This document shows positions 34,570 through 46,149 of a stretch of 64,000 bases of DNA, piece after piece. The translations under genes and the position numbers were made by a program. Positions within the stretch are counted from its first letter, which is position 1, and the number at the start of each line of letters is the position of its first letter. Under the pieces are notes generated by a model. It was not told the origin of the DNA. It did no database searches and saw only the letters and a list, made by a program, of their open reading frames with translations. Source of the DNA: Candidatus Desulfovibrio trichonymphae (GTDB lineage Bacteria; Desulfobacterota; Desulfovibrionia; Desulfovibrionales; Desulfovibrionaceae). Where the stretch lies: the NCBI RefSeq assembly GCF_002355955.1, contig NZ_AP017368.1, forward strand, positions 1,200,001 through 1,264,000. Reading direction: 5' to 3'.

Positions 34570-36524
34570 TCAGCATTCAGGAACTTTCAAAAGCCTTCAA
34601 CGGCAAGGATATTTTCAGCTCCTTTTCCCTTGAGGTGGATTTCGGCGTCCGGCTGTGCGTCTGCGGGCCAAACGGCACGGGCAAAACCACCCTGCTGCGC
34701 CTTATCGCCGGAGCGGAATCGCCTGACGGAGGCAGGGTTGTTCTGCCAAAAAACTGCCGTTTGGGCTATGTGGAGCAAAAATTTACGGCAGAGATCCTGG
34801 ACGAGCCACTGCTCGGCTATGTGCTGAATGTTCTGCACGACTGGAACAATTTCTGGAAAGAATGGAAAACCGCTGCCGACAACAAGGACGACGAGCGCCT
34901 TGCCACACTCATGCACCGCCAGACAGAGATGGAGACACTGTACGGCTATAACCCTGAACACCGCGCCAAAGCCGTGCTCTCCGGCCTAGGTTTTGCTGAA
35001 AACAAATGGGCGCACTCCTTGCGCAGCCTTTCCGGCGGCTGGCGGGAGCGCGCCAAACTGGCGCGTGTGCTCACGGCAGGATCTGACGTGCTTTTATTGG
35101 ACGAACCTACCAACCATCTGGATATGGACGCCGTGGAGTGGCTCGAAACTTTTCTGCTGGATTTCAAGGGCGCGCTTGTTTTTGTGGCCCATGACCGCGT
35201 TTTCATGGACAAGGCGGGAACGCACATTCTTTATCTGGGCCTTTCCCGCCCCGTTTTTCGCAAAACAAACTATACCGGATTCCTTGCCGTTCAGGAAGAA
35301 TACAACATGCAGCGCGAACGCGAAGCCCGCGCCCTGCAAAATGAAATAGCCCGCAAAATGGCGTTCGTAGATCGCTTCAGGGCCAAGACATCCAAGGCCC
35401 GTCAGGCCGGATCGCGACAGAAGACGGCAAAAAAGCTGGAAAAAAAACTGGAAGATTTGCGCCCTGAACCCAAACGCAAGGAACTCAATTTTGCCTGGCC
35501 CGAGGCGCCGCATTCCGAAAAAATTGTGCTGGCCGCCGTGGACATGGCTTTTCATTTTGCTGACGGCAAAAAACTCTGGCCGCCGCTCACATTTACGTTG
35601 TACCGCGGCCAGCGCGCGGCGCTGGTGGGCCACAACGGCTGCGGCAAATCCACGCTGCTCAAACTGCTGGCAGGCGTTCACAAGCGCAGCGGTGGCAATC
35701 TTGTTTCCGCCTCGCAGATACGCCTTGGCTATTACACCCAGCACCAGATGGAAACACTGCGGCCGGACACAACCGTGCTCTGTGAAATACGCCGGCTCTC
35801 AGACCCGCACACAACCGAGGAAGAATTGATGAGCGTGCTCGGGCTCTTTCTGCTCGGGCAGGAATACTTTGACCGTCAGATCAGCGCCCTTTCCGGTGGC
35901 GAAAAAAGCCACCTCGTGCTGGCAAGCCTTTTTTTGAAACGCTGCAACACGCTGCTTTTGGACGAACCCACAAATCACCTGGATCTGGAAAGCCGTGAGG
36001 CTCTGATAAATGCCCTGCAAAAATATACCGGCACGCTCCTCATGGTGGCCCATGACCGATACCTGCTCTCGCAGGTGGGCGCCGAAGTATGGGAACTGGA
36101 CAGAAACGGCATTGCCCGGCACAACGATTTTGCCGCCTACGACGAAGCGCGACGGGCTCGCCAGACTGTGCGGGCCATGCCGCAAACCGACGGCAAATCA
36201 GCTCCGGCGTTCTCATGGGAGGGACAAAAGCGCCTCAAACGCGAGGCGGCCGGCAAACGCAACGCGCTGCACAAAGAGATCAAACCCCTGCAAGATCGCT
36301 ATGAAGAACTCGAAGCACTGCTGGCCCGCGTGATTGCAGAACAAAGCGAAGTGGAAAACCTGCTGGCCGACCCGGCTGTATATGCCGATCACACGCGATC
36401 AGCCGACCTGCTCACACGTTTTGAAGAGGTACAGCGGCAAAGCGGGGACATTCTGGAAAACATGACCAGCCAGGAAGAAAAAATAGCTGCGGTCAAGGCA
36501 AAATATCAGCAGGAAACGCTCTGA
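34566..36524 (+). CDS. ABC-F family ATPase (Uup/YheS-like)
   Basis: 652 residues from ATG 34566, overlapping the SDR stop. There are two ABC domains without membrane segments: Walker A GPNGTGKTTLLRL with signature LSGGWRERAKLARVL and LLLDEPTNHLDMDA, then GHNGCGKSTLLKL with LSGGEKSHLVLASLF and LLLDEPTNHLDLES. A basic P-site-tRNA-interaction-type linker (~residues 260-310) and a C-terminal coiled coil (~560-652) follow the Uup/ABCF plan. Such proteins act on ribosomes or rRNA structures, not in transport. The last 32 bases overlap the convergent gene at 36493. Confidence 0.9.
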   Translation: MISIQELSKAFNGKDIFSSFSLEVDFGVRLCVCGPNGTGKTTLLRLIAGAESPDGGRVVLPKNCRLGYVEQKFTAEILDEPLLGYVLNVLHDWNNFWKEWKTAADNKDDERLATLMHRQTEMETLYGYNPEHRAKAVLSGLGFAENKWAHSLRSLSGGWRERAKLARVLTAGSDVLLLDEPTNHLDMDAVEWLETFLLDFKGALVFVAHDRVFMDKAGTHILYLGLSRPVFRKTNYTGFLAVQEEYNMQREREARALQNEIARKMAFVDRFRAKTSKARQAGSRQKTAKKLEKKLEDLRPEPKRKELNFAWPEAPHSEKIVLAAVDMAFHFADGKKLWPPLTFTLYRGQRAALVGHNGCGKSTLLKLLAGVHKRSGGNLVSASQIRLGYYTQHQMETLRPDTTVLCEIRRLSDPHTTEEELMSVLGLFLLGQEYFDRQISALSGGEKSHLVLASLFLKRCNTLLLDEPTNHLDLESREALINALQKYTGTLLMVAHDRYLLSQVGAEVWELDRNGIARHNDFAAYDEARRARQTVRAMPQTDGKSAPAFSWEGQKRLKREAAGKRNALHKEIKPLQDRYEELEALLARVIAEQSEVENLLADPAVYADHTRSADLLTRFEEVQRQSGDILENMTSQEEKIAAVKAKYQQETL

Positions 36525-37230
36525 AATCAGACTTCCTGTTTTGCGGGTCGTCAAAAACCCGTACAATGGCGCGGGCGTCCATGTCGTACTCAAGGGGCAG
36601 AAGCGCCAGACGACGGAAATCCTCCGGCCGATCCACATCCAGCTTGAGATCCGGGCGGCAGAGCCAAGACTCGGCAGGATCAAAGGTGGAAATGCGATAC
36701 ACGGCCGCATTGTCCCAAATGTAATTCAGGCAGTGTTCGCGCTGTGAGGGTTTGTCGGCCCGTTCGTCCATCTCTTCCAAAAGCTCGCGGGAAACGACTT
36801 CAGCCCCCAGACCGTCCGGCCAGCGGTTGTCGCGGGGGATGTGGTTATAGGCATAGTCGCAGTCGACGCGACCATAGTGTTCAATCAGACGGTCAACGGC
36901 CTCTCCCCATATCAGTGGATTATCCGCGCACACACGCACTACCAAATCCGCGTCCGCGGCCTTGGCCGCCAGAACAAGACGGGCAAGCACATCATCTTCA
37001 GGTCCGGCAAAACAGGGCACCTCGTGCCGCCGTAAATGGTCGAGCAGCGGCTCGTCACGTTCAGTATCCGGCACGGCCACCATAATCTGATCCAGATTTT
37101 TGGCGCGCCCCAAGCGGCGCGTCACCCAGTCAACAAGCGGCAGACCCCGCAGGCAGAGCAGAGATTTCATGGGCAAACGGCCGGAGCCCAAGCGGGCCTG
37201 AACAACAGCCACAATTTTGCCTGTCGGCAT
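36493..37230 (-). CDS. Cytidylyltransferase-family protein (SpsF/NeuA-like)
   Basis: 245 residues from ATG 37230, chosen because a ggagg site lies 8 bases upstream; a TTG 27 bases earlier is in frame. The nucleotidyl-transferase start VAVVQARLGSGRLPMKSL corresponds to the RxxSxRLPGK motif of CMP-sugar synthetases, with Met in place of the usual Gly. FAGPEDDVLARLVLAAKAAD and VRVCADNPLIWGEAVDRLIE follow. SpsF-type proteins act in glycan decoration clusters. It is the last gene of the minus-strand sugar cluster. Substrate unknown. Confidence 0.8.
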   Translation of the reverse strand: MPTGKIVAVVQARLGSGRLPMKSLLCLRGLPLVDWVTRRLGRAKNLDQIMVAVPDTERDEPLLDHLRRHEVPCFAGPEDDVLARLVLAAKAADADLVVRVCADNPLIWGEAVDRLIEHYGRVDCDYAYNHIPRDNRWPDGLGAEVVSRELLEEMDERADKPSQREHCLNYIWDNAAVYRISTFDPAESWLCRPDLKLDVDRPEDFRRLALLPLEYDMDARAIVRVFDDPQNRKSDFRAFPADILP

Positions 37231-37262
37231 GACGATATCCTCCGGCAGTGCCGGCAACAGGG

Positions 37263-38921
37263 CTATTTATCCGCCAATCCGGCGGCATGCATCATAAGAG
37301 CAATGACACGCGCCTTGTTGCCGGTAAAATCGCGCCGTGACTGACGTTCAAAAAAACGCGCCCTCCTTTTGTATTTCAGCATGGCCAGAAACACATTGCG
37401 GATTTTAGCGTCGCTGATGCTGTCCATAATGCCAAGAAAAGCAAAACCGTTGCGCGGCCGGGCAAAGGCGTGGCCGACTTCGCGTTCGTGATGGGCCACC
37501 ACCATGGCCGGCACGCGCATGTGCGCCAGCTCGTACACGGTGCGTCCGGCGGAACAGACGGCCAGATCCGCTCCTTCCATCATCCGGCTCATCACATTGG
37601 TGTCCCAGGTAAATTCCACAAGAGGGTTGGCAAGCTCCCGCAAATGGGATTCCATAGCCTCCTTGTGAGCGTACCCCGGCCCGGCCACAAGGCGGATGGC
37701 TATATTGTACGCCCGGCAGACCGGCTCAATAACACTAAGCACACGGCGCGAAAAATCTCTGAAGTCTGTGCCGCCAAACGTGATGAGCACGGTTTTAACC
37801 TGCTGCCGCAGCACATTGCGACAGGCGCCCACAAATTCATCCCGCAGACAAAAATAGTCCGGTCCGCAACGCAGACGCTCTGTGCTCCCGGCGCTTTCAT
37901 AGAGCGCGTTGACAACAAGATTCGCCATATCGGCGCCGGGTCCCTCGTCTTCAAAATTAACGCAGCACACGCCGGCTGAGGCAAGCCGCCCCATATACGG
38001 CGCATCAGTATTCAATATGTCGTTGATCACCATATCAGGCCGCAGCGCAAGCACCGTGTCGACCAGAGGCTCCCGGCCCTGACGCACAATGCGGTAATCC
38101 TTGCGGGCAATACTTTCCACGGCGAGCTCGCTTCCGCGTGTGCAGACAAAGGATATCTTGTGGCTGCTTATCTCATGGGCCAGCATAAGCGCGCGAAAAA
38201 CATGCCCCATGCCGATGGCCGGATATCCCGCAACCACAAACACCAGATGCCGCCGCAACAGCAGGCGTTCGCATATCCACCAGTCCTGGTAACTCTGAAT
38301 CTCAATGGCCCGTTCATTGAGAAAGTAAGGAATAATCCTGGGGTGGCCAGTTCCGCCGCCTTGCAGCAGGTTGAGGCGCACAATGATCAGCGCTCGGCTT
38401 TCCACCAGAACCTGCTCTTCGCCGATGCCGTCGTCGAGCAGACTCTCCAGGCTGCCGCCGCGCACATTCCATATACGCTGCCGCACGCTTTTGACCGTAA
38501 CAAGGCTGTCGGCCTGCGCCTCACAGTACTGTTTCCATGCGTCTTCCACATCCACCCAGGTCAGCAGGGGACAGGAGGCGCGTAAAATAAGACAGTGTTC
38601 GTAATGTTCGGCCAGCTCAGCGAGCGCGTCGCGCAGTTCAGCCACTATGTCCAGGCTGGTGAAACGCAGAGCGCTGTTGCGACGGCATTCAACACCCGAG
38701 CGTTCACAGACAAGCGCTATCTCCTGACTGTCCGTGACAACAAAAACATCCCCTCCGGCCGCCACGGCGCGCGCGGTGTGTATGGCGCGGTCAATCAGCA
38801 TGACGCCGGCAAGCCGTTTGACAAGCTGGTCCGGAATGACCGCGTTTTTTTTCACGGCCGGAATGACTATACAACATTTTTTCACAAATACAGCGCCTTC
38901 AGCCGCGGTCTGATCTGCCAT
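37263..38921 (-). CDS. Fusion: CMP-sugar synthetase domain plus PseG-like domain
   Basis: 552 residues. Residues ~13-230 resemble CMP-sialate/CMP-Kdo-type synthetases (IVIPAVKKNAVIPDQLVKRL, HCLILRASCPLLTWVDVEDA), but the usual RxGSKxxxxK loop is changed to VKKNAVIPDQ. Residues ~235-552 resemble PseG-type UDP-sugar hydrolases or GT-B transferases: FVVAGYPAIGMGHVFRALML (G-x-GH motif), INDILNTD, VLITFGGTDFRDFSRRVL and AVCSAGRTVYELAHMRVP. The two activities would be a late hydrolysis or transfer step and CMP activation of a nonulosonate-like acid. A GTG at 38885 is an alternative start. It follows the KdnA-like gene after 36 bases. Confidence 0.8.
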   Translation of the reverse strand: MADQTAAEGAVFVKKCCIVIPAVKKNAVIPDQLVKRLAGVMLIDRAIHTARAVAAGGDVFVVTDSQEIALVCERSGVECRRNSALRFTSLDIVAELRDALAELAEHYEHCLILRASCPLLTWVDVEDAWKQYCEAQADSLVTVKSVRQRIWNVRGGSLESLLDDGIGEEQVLVESRALIIVRLNLLQGGGTGHPRIIPYFLNERAIEIQSYQDWWICERLLLRRHLVFVVAGYPAIGMGHVFRALMLAHEISSHKISFVCTRGSELAVESIARKDYRIVRQGREPLVDTVLALRPDMVINDILNTDAPYMGRLASAGVCCVNFEDEGPGADMANLVVNALYESAGSTERLRCGPDYFCLRDEFVGACRNVLRQQVKTVLITFGGTDFRDFSRRVLSVIEPVCRAYNIAIRLVAGPGYAHKEAMESHLRELANPLVEFTWDTNVMSRMMEGADLAVCSAGRTVYELAHMRVPAMVVAHHEREVGHAFARPRNGFAFLGIMDSISDAKIRNVFLAMLKYKRRARFFERQSRRDFTGNKARVIALMMHAAGLADK

Positions 38922-38957
38922 AATTCGTCGCGGGGGAGGAGATAAGCAATTTTGATA

Positions 38958-40157
38958 TTATTTTTCAGCCCCGTGCAAAGAGCACAGCACCTCGCGCGTC
39001 GCCGTCAGCATATAATTGAGATCCTCATTGCTCAGCCAGTGCTGAAAGGGGAAGGACACCATACTGTCAAAAAAATCATCGCCGCACGGGCAGGATGCTT
39101 CACCGTAGCCGAGACGGCGGTAAAAACCATAACGGTTCAGCGGGATATACTGTACAACGCATTTCACTCCCTTTTCAAAAGCCATGGCGCGAATAAAGCG
39201 ATCCCGCATATCCGGGCCTGTTGTCATACGCGCCGCCAGCAGGTGATAGTTGTGGCGGCGGGAATCCACGCGGTGAAATTCCAACTCCTGAAAACCGGCA
39301 AGAGCATCAATGAAATACAGAGCCCTCACCCGTTTTTCGTCATTTATCTGATCAATCCGCTCCAGCAGTTTGGCGCCAAGGGCACATTCCACCTCGCCCA
39401 AACAATAATTGTTGGGCATCAGCGCCTCGCCGTCCAGCGTCGGGATGTCCACGTTGCCCATGGCCGGCTTCCAGTAGTCCGGCCGCTCAAAAGCATAATC
39501 GCAGTGCCCGTTGTGACGCAGCGCCGGTACCACAGCCGCCAGCGCGGGATCACGCACATACAGCATGCCCCCCTCACCCAGCGTAGTGAGATTTTTGTGC
39601 GAATGGAAGGAAAATATGCCCATATCGCCAAAACTGCCGGACTTTTTGCCGGCCACTTCCGCGCCGACAGCCTGAGCCGCGTCTTCAATAAGAATAAGCC
39701 CGCGTTCCCGACAAAGGGCCGCTATTTCCGGCATATCTGCGATATAGCCGTACAGATGCACAACCACCACGGCTTTTGTATTGGGCGTCAGCGCTGCTTC
39801 AATGCTTTCCGCAGTGACGACGCGGGTGCGCCTGTCCACATCCGCCCAGACAAGACGGACGCCTCGTTTCACATACGGGTAAGCCGAAGCTGTAAAAGTA
39901 TGCGCCGGAATAACCAGCTCATCGCCAGGCCTGAAGCGGCAGAGCTGGGCCGATATTTCCAGGGCGGAACAGCCGTTCATGACAGTGAAGCAGGAACCTT
40001 CGGCAACATTCTGGTAGTGTGCAAAACAGCGCTCAAACTCACGCATGTGTCGACCCTGCGTCAGTGGGTCGGCACAGCGCATGGCTTCCACAACCACGGC
40101 GATTTCCTCTTCCGTGTAGCGGATGGAACGTCCGCTGAAATTGATTTTAGTCTCCAC
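38958..40157 (-). CDS. kdnA: DegT/DnrJ/EryC1-family sugar aminotransferase (KdnA-like)
   Basis: 399 residues. PLP-dependent motifs: TVMNGCSALEISAQLC (cofactor phosphate loop), DELVIPAHTFTASAYPYVKR, LILIEDAAQAVGAE and SFHSHKNLTTLGEGG, whose Lys binds PLP. The adjacent iron-type dehydrogenase suggests the KdnA/KdnB pair of Shewanella, in which the C8 hydroxyl of Kdo is oxidised and then aminated to give Kdo8N. The gene symbol rests on that context; other DegT-type aminotransferases (PseC, for example) have the same motifs. Confidence 0.75.
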   Translation of the reverse strand: METKINFSGRSIRYTEEEIAVVVEAMRCADPLTQGRHMREFERCFAHYQNVAEGSCFTVMNGCSALEISAQLCRFRPGDELVIPAHTFTASAYPYVKRGVRLVWADVDRRTRVVTAESIEAALTPNTKAVVVVHLYGYIADMPEIAALCRERGLILIEDAAQAVGAEVAGKKSGSFGDMGIFSFHSHKNLTTLGEGGMLYVRDPALAAVVPALRHNGHCDYAFERPDYWKPAMGNVDIPTLDGEALMPNNYCLGEVECALGAKLLERIDQINDEKRVRALYFIDALAGFQELEFHRVDSRRHNYHLLAARMTTGPDMRDRFIRAMAFEKGVKCVVQYIPLNRYGFYRRLGYGEASCPCGDDFFDSMVSFPFQHWLSNEDLNYMLTATREVLCSLHGAEK

Positions 40158-40187
40158 AAATATCCCCTTGAAACTCGTTCAATAATT

Positions 40188-40226
40188 ATTGCAGGTTCAG
40201 TGCGTGACGTTCACTGAACCTGCAAT
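40188..40226. promoter_or_regulatory. Perfect 15-base hairpin between kdnB and kdnA
   Basis: ATTGCAGGTTCAGTG (40188-40202) pairs perfectly with 40212-40226 around a 9-base loop, in the 82-base gap between the two genes. No T-tract follows on the minus strand (AATTATTG instead), so it could be a partial terminator, an RNA-processing or mRNA-stabilising stem, or an operator. Confidence 0.55.
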
Positions 40227-40239
40227 AAAAAATTCTATG

Positions 40240-41322
40240 CTACATCCGCTTGAAGCGTTCGATGACGTTTTCTCTGGTCAGAATTTTTTTGAAATCAGGG
40301 CCGAGCCGGTTTGCCAAAGGCTTTTCATGCACAATGCTGGCTTCATACAAGGCGTCGTACTGCGCGCCACTCAAATAACGGCAGATGCCCTTTGGCAAAT
40401 CAATGCCCTGACGTAAAATCATTGCCATAATATCTTTGTATTCTTCAGGATAAATGTCTTCCTGCACAGAAAGCGCATAACAGTTGGCAATGCCGTGAGG
40501 CACGCGCAGCACCATGCTCAAACCCGCGGAAACAGGGTGTACCGTACCGACGAAACCGGCAGCCATGCCGCCCAAAAACGAGGCAATCATCATTGTCTCG
40601 CGGTTTTCCTCACTCATCATGTCATCGGAAAGAAAAATCTTTTTGCACAAATCCATGGACTTGGCTGCCAGTGCGTCCACAACCACGTTGCGATATGAAC
40701 CGGAAATACTCTCAAAGCAATGCATCCACGTGTCTATTCCTGTGTAAAAATACTGATTCCTGGGCACGCTCGCCGTCAGATCAGGGTCAAGCAGCACCTG
40801 ATCGAACATGGTAAAATCGCTGTTCATACCGAGTTTCAGATTTTTTGCATTATTGCACATAATACCTGTACGCGATGTTTCAGAGCCGGTGCCGGAAAGC
40901 GTGGGAATCGCGATTTTATACGGCGCGGGATTTTTGACAAGCTCCCATCCCTGATAGTCTTCGGCCTTGCCGGGATTTGTCAGCAGATTGCCCACGCATT
41001 TACATGTGTCCAATGTGGAGCCGCCGCCAAACGCCAGCAGGGCGCAAGGCTTGCGCCCGTTCAAAAAAGCCACGGCATCGGCGGTGCAGCCGTCTACGCT
41101 TTGCGTTGTCGGCTCCTCGCCGGTATCCACATAGAGGATCATGTCGCGGCTTTCCACGGGCAGCCGGGCGGCGAGATCCTTCCCCTTAAAATAATGGTCA
41201 AGAAAAAACAGGGCCGGGGCGTCTCTGTCCGCCGCGCGCAACGACGCCAGAATATCCCCCAGTTGGGAAAGCGCACCCTTGCCGATTATGTAATACCCGA
41301 CATTTTTCGCGTTTCTGTACAT
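40240..41322 (-). CDS. kdnB: Iron-containing alcohol dehydrogenase-family sugar dehydrogenase (KdnB-like)
   Basis: 360 residues from ATG 41322 (MYRNAKNVGYYIIGKGALSQ), five bases after a gagg site; the frame opens at 41352. NAD-binding GGGSTLDTCKCVGNLL, the family block PTLSGTGSETSRTGIM, and the metal ligands Asp and His in FYTGIDTWMHCFESISG and VLRVPHGIANCYAL are present. In Shewanella KdnB oxidises C8 of Kdo. It lies upstream of the KdnA-like aminotransferase and 11 bases after folD. Confidence 0.78.
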   Translation of the reverse strand: MYRNAKNVGYYIIGKGALSQLGDILASLRAADRDAPALFFLDHYFKGKDLAARLPVESRDMILYVDTGEEPTTQSVDGCTADAVAFLNGRKPCALLAFGGGSTLDTCKCVGNLLTNPGKAEDYQGWELVKNPAPYKIAIPTLSGTGSETSRTGIMCNNAKNLKLGMNSDFTMFDQVLLDPDLTASVPRNQYFYTGIDTWMHCFESISGSYRNVVVDALAAKSMDLCKKIFLSDDMMSEENRETMMIASFLGGMAAGFVGTVHPVSAGLSMVLRVPHGIANCYALSVQEDIYPEEYKDIMAMILRQGIDLPKGICRYLSGAQYDALYEASIVHEKPLANRLGPDFKKILTRENVIERFKRM

Positions 41323-41333
41323 AAAAACCTCAG

Positions 41334-44361
<3,028 letters not shown>

Positions 44362-44421
44362 GCCAACCCGCGTCTGTCTAAATACCTTGCCTAAAGGCAG
44401 AGTATGCCGTATTGCCGCGCG

Positions 44422-44565
44422 TCAGGCAAGCTCGAACTCGTTTATCAGAGACCTCGCGTCAGCAGTGTTCTGCTGTCTGGACAATGCGTTGGCATACAGC
44501 GCAAGAAAACAGACAGAAGACTGAAGCCGCCGCGCAGCAGCGTAGGCACAGAGCGGGTTCGTCAT
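44422..44565 (-). CDS. Short ORF or C-terminal remnant upstream of coaX
   Basis: 47 codons from ATG 44565. The sequence (ARRLQSSVCFLALYANALSR, then DARSLINEFELA) reads like a genuine helical protein end, and the frame stays open to 44676 with poorer composition. I do not recognise the family. It may be a real short protein cotranscribed with coaX or the tail of a lost gene. Confidence 0.3.
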   Translation of the reverse strand: MTNPLCAYAAARRLQSSVCFLALYANALSRQQNTADARSLINEFELA

Positions 44566-45002
44566 CGGCCTGCCCCATCTGCCCTTGGGGAACAACACTG
44601 ACGACCTTGTAGAAACTTTTTCAATCTCTGCAGTAACAACAGGCTGGACACTAACCCTCCCAAAAAAAAGCAGCAATCAGAAATAGAGTTTCCCATACCG
44701 GGCAAGCGGGAGTTTTCACATGAAAAGGCACGATTTGCAGACAGCCGGATTCTGGCGATATTGAACTGAGAGCGGGACGCCAACGCCGGAATTGTGCCGT
44801 CAACATGGTATGCGCAACGCCTCTTTTTATAAGAGGCGCTCGAAATACGGAGGCATGGACGCTTCTTGAATGAGTAATATTTATAGCAGGAGACTAAATA
44901 TGCCAACTGGGCAAATAGTTAGGATTGGCACAATACGCCATATTGATAGCATTTGGGAAGATGAATCGCATATTTCAAGATTTTTTGGATTCAGTGAATA
45001 CT
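44566..45002. other. Stretch without a recognisable gene
   Basis: Between the short ORF and the hairpin array I see only broken frames in all six readings. Composition becomes AT-rich toward 45000. Probably decayed coding DNA. Confidence 0.4.
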
Positions 45003-45065
45003 CCACCGTCTAAAGGCGGTGGCATCGGTTAACCGCTAAAGCGGGCGATTGCGGCTAAAAGCCGC
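45003..45065. repeat. Three successive small hairpins, IS200/IS605-end type
   Basis: Stems at 45003-45022 (CCACCGTCT/AGGCGGTGG, one G-T pair), 45033-45044 (CCGCT/AGCGG) and 45051-45065 (GCGGCT/AGCCGC) all share the tip CTAAAG or CTAAAAG. Tightly packed subterminal hairpins with such short loops are typical of IS200/IS605 ends, where TnpA reads them as single-stranded DNA. A tnpA-like scrap starts 16 bases away. Confidence 0.6.
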
Positions 45066-45080
45066 CCACGTCCGTGCAAG

Positions 45081-45233
45081 CTATGATGGCTGATCTTCAG
45101 CTTTAATTCTAAAATCGCCGGCATCATGGCTTTGCTGTTCAATGTAAGCTCGGATACCATCAGTCACAGTATCACTGTACCCAGCAAGGAATCTATCGAT
45201 GTGGCTAAGATCCTTCACGACGTATTGCCAAAT
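45081..45233 (-). mobile_element. IS200/IS605-type TnpA-like C-terminal remnant
   Basis: The minus strand reads about 50 codons ending IDRFLAGYSDTVTDGIRAYI, then EQQSHDAGDFRI and a stop at 45081-45083. The G-Y-S-D-T-VTDGIRAYIEQQ pattern resembles the C-terminal helix of Y1 transposases (VTxxxIxxYIENQ). Stop codons lie directly upstream. With the hairpins beside it this looks like the end of a dead IS200/IS605 element. The transposase match is from memory of the pattern, so moderate only. Confidence 0.45.
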
Positions 45234-45359
45234 TTATTCAAATCATCCACTACTTTTTGGCAAAGTTATGTTGGTACTTGGGAAATCGTCGTTTGTTGAA
45301 AAATGATATTTACAAATCCATCCTCTTATCTTCTAGAATGAAAATGGAGAACTCTATGT

Positions 45360-45677
45360 ATGTCTCAACTCAAGCAATGGTATATCTACTGTCTATATTG
45401 AAAATAAGGCAAAAAATTCTTTAACTTCATTGAATATTCAAATCATAGTGAATTGTCATTAGTATTATTAAAAAATTTAAGAGAGCAAGGTTTGACCACT
45501 CATGTGAAAAATCCAAGTTCTGGACAATGTATAAATACAAAATGCCCTGTCTGTAGGAAGTCTATCTTTTTCTATCAGAATGAGAATAGCAGTCGCGTAT
45601 TTTTTGACTTTGCAGTGAATCCTTGGCCGAAGCATCCGTGTACAATCTCTAAAGGAAATATTCGCAAAAACACATGA
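45360..45677 (+). pseudogene. Small zinc-ribbon-like protein, 5' part broken
   Basis: The open part from TTG 45453 contains CPVCRKSIFFYQNENSSRVF and FFDFAVNPWPKHPCT, a Cys-pair pattern known from small hypothetical proteins in which CPVC and KHPC probably bind a metal. In the same frame an ATG at 45360 starts a plausible N-terminus that hits TGA at 45399 and another stop soon after. So the gene is probably dead, unless translation starts at the TTG. The DNA is AT-rich and unlike neighbouring core genes. Confidence 0.5.
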
Positions 45678-45998
45678 CTCCCTAAAACAATTAAAAAACT
45701 TGAAGAAAGCAGATATAATAAATTATCTCTAGATGAACAATTAAGAATTAGAATACAGTATAATGAAAACAGAGAGGTTATCAACTATCAAATTTTTCCC
45801 TGACTCTATTCCTGCATGAAAATATACTGAAAATACTGCTCGATATGGGCAGCTTTTTTGCACAAACAAAAACGCCTTATTACCACAAAAAGGCAATGGT
45901 ACATATCACTGGGGAATAAGTTGTTCAAAAAATCGCCACACAACACTTGACTTTGTAAAAATCAATGACAAACCTGCAAAAGAGCAATGCAAATGAAT

Positions 45999-46130
45999 TG
46001 CCTATCCGGTTGACAGGTGACAAGGCTTACGACAGTGACAAAGCTGACAGCAGGCTGAAAGAGACCTAGGTATTGAAATGATTGCCCCTAACAGAAAGAG
46101 ACGAAGGGAATCCTAGGACGGTTGCTCTCT
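45999..46130 (+). mobile_element. IS5-family transposase remnant
   Basis: The plus strand reads LTGDKAYDSDKADSRLKE, then a frameshift and LGIEMIAPNRKRRRES. This is the typical middle of IS5-group DDE transposases (GDKAYDSD with the second catalytic Asp, then IAPxRKxR). The N-terminal part and the following RRYKRRWKVERLF region are missing. It stops 20 bases before the end of the histidine-kinase gene. Confidence 0.75.
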
Positions 46131-46149
46131 TCAAAGCAATGCTCTAATG

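Noticed and set aside
38952-40217. 421-codon plus-strand frame antisense to the KdnA-like gene
   Set aside because: Composition is Arg/His/Gly-rich and typical of an antisense shadow, while the minus strand encodes a textbook PLP aminotransferase.
44362-44700. Possible structured RNA (SRP or 6S type) upstream of coaX
   Set aside because: I looked for the conserved SRP Alu/domain IV and 6S motifs and found none; only weak local stems are present.
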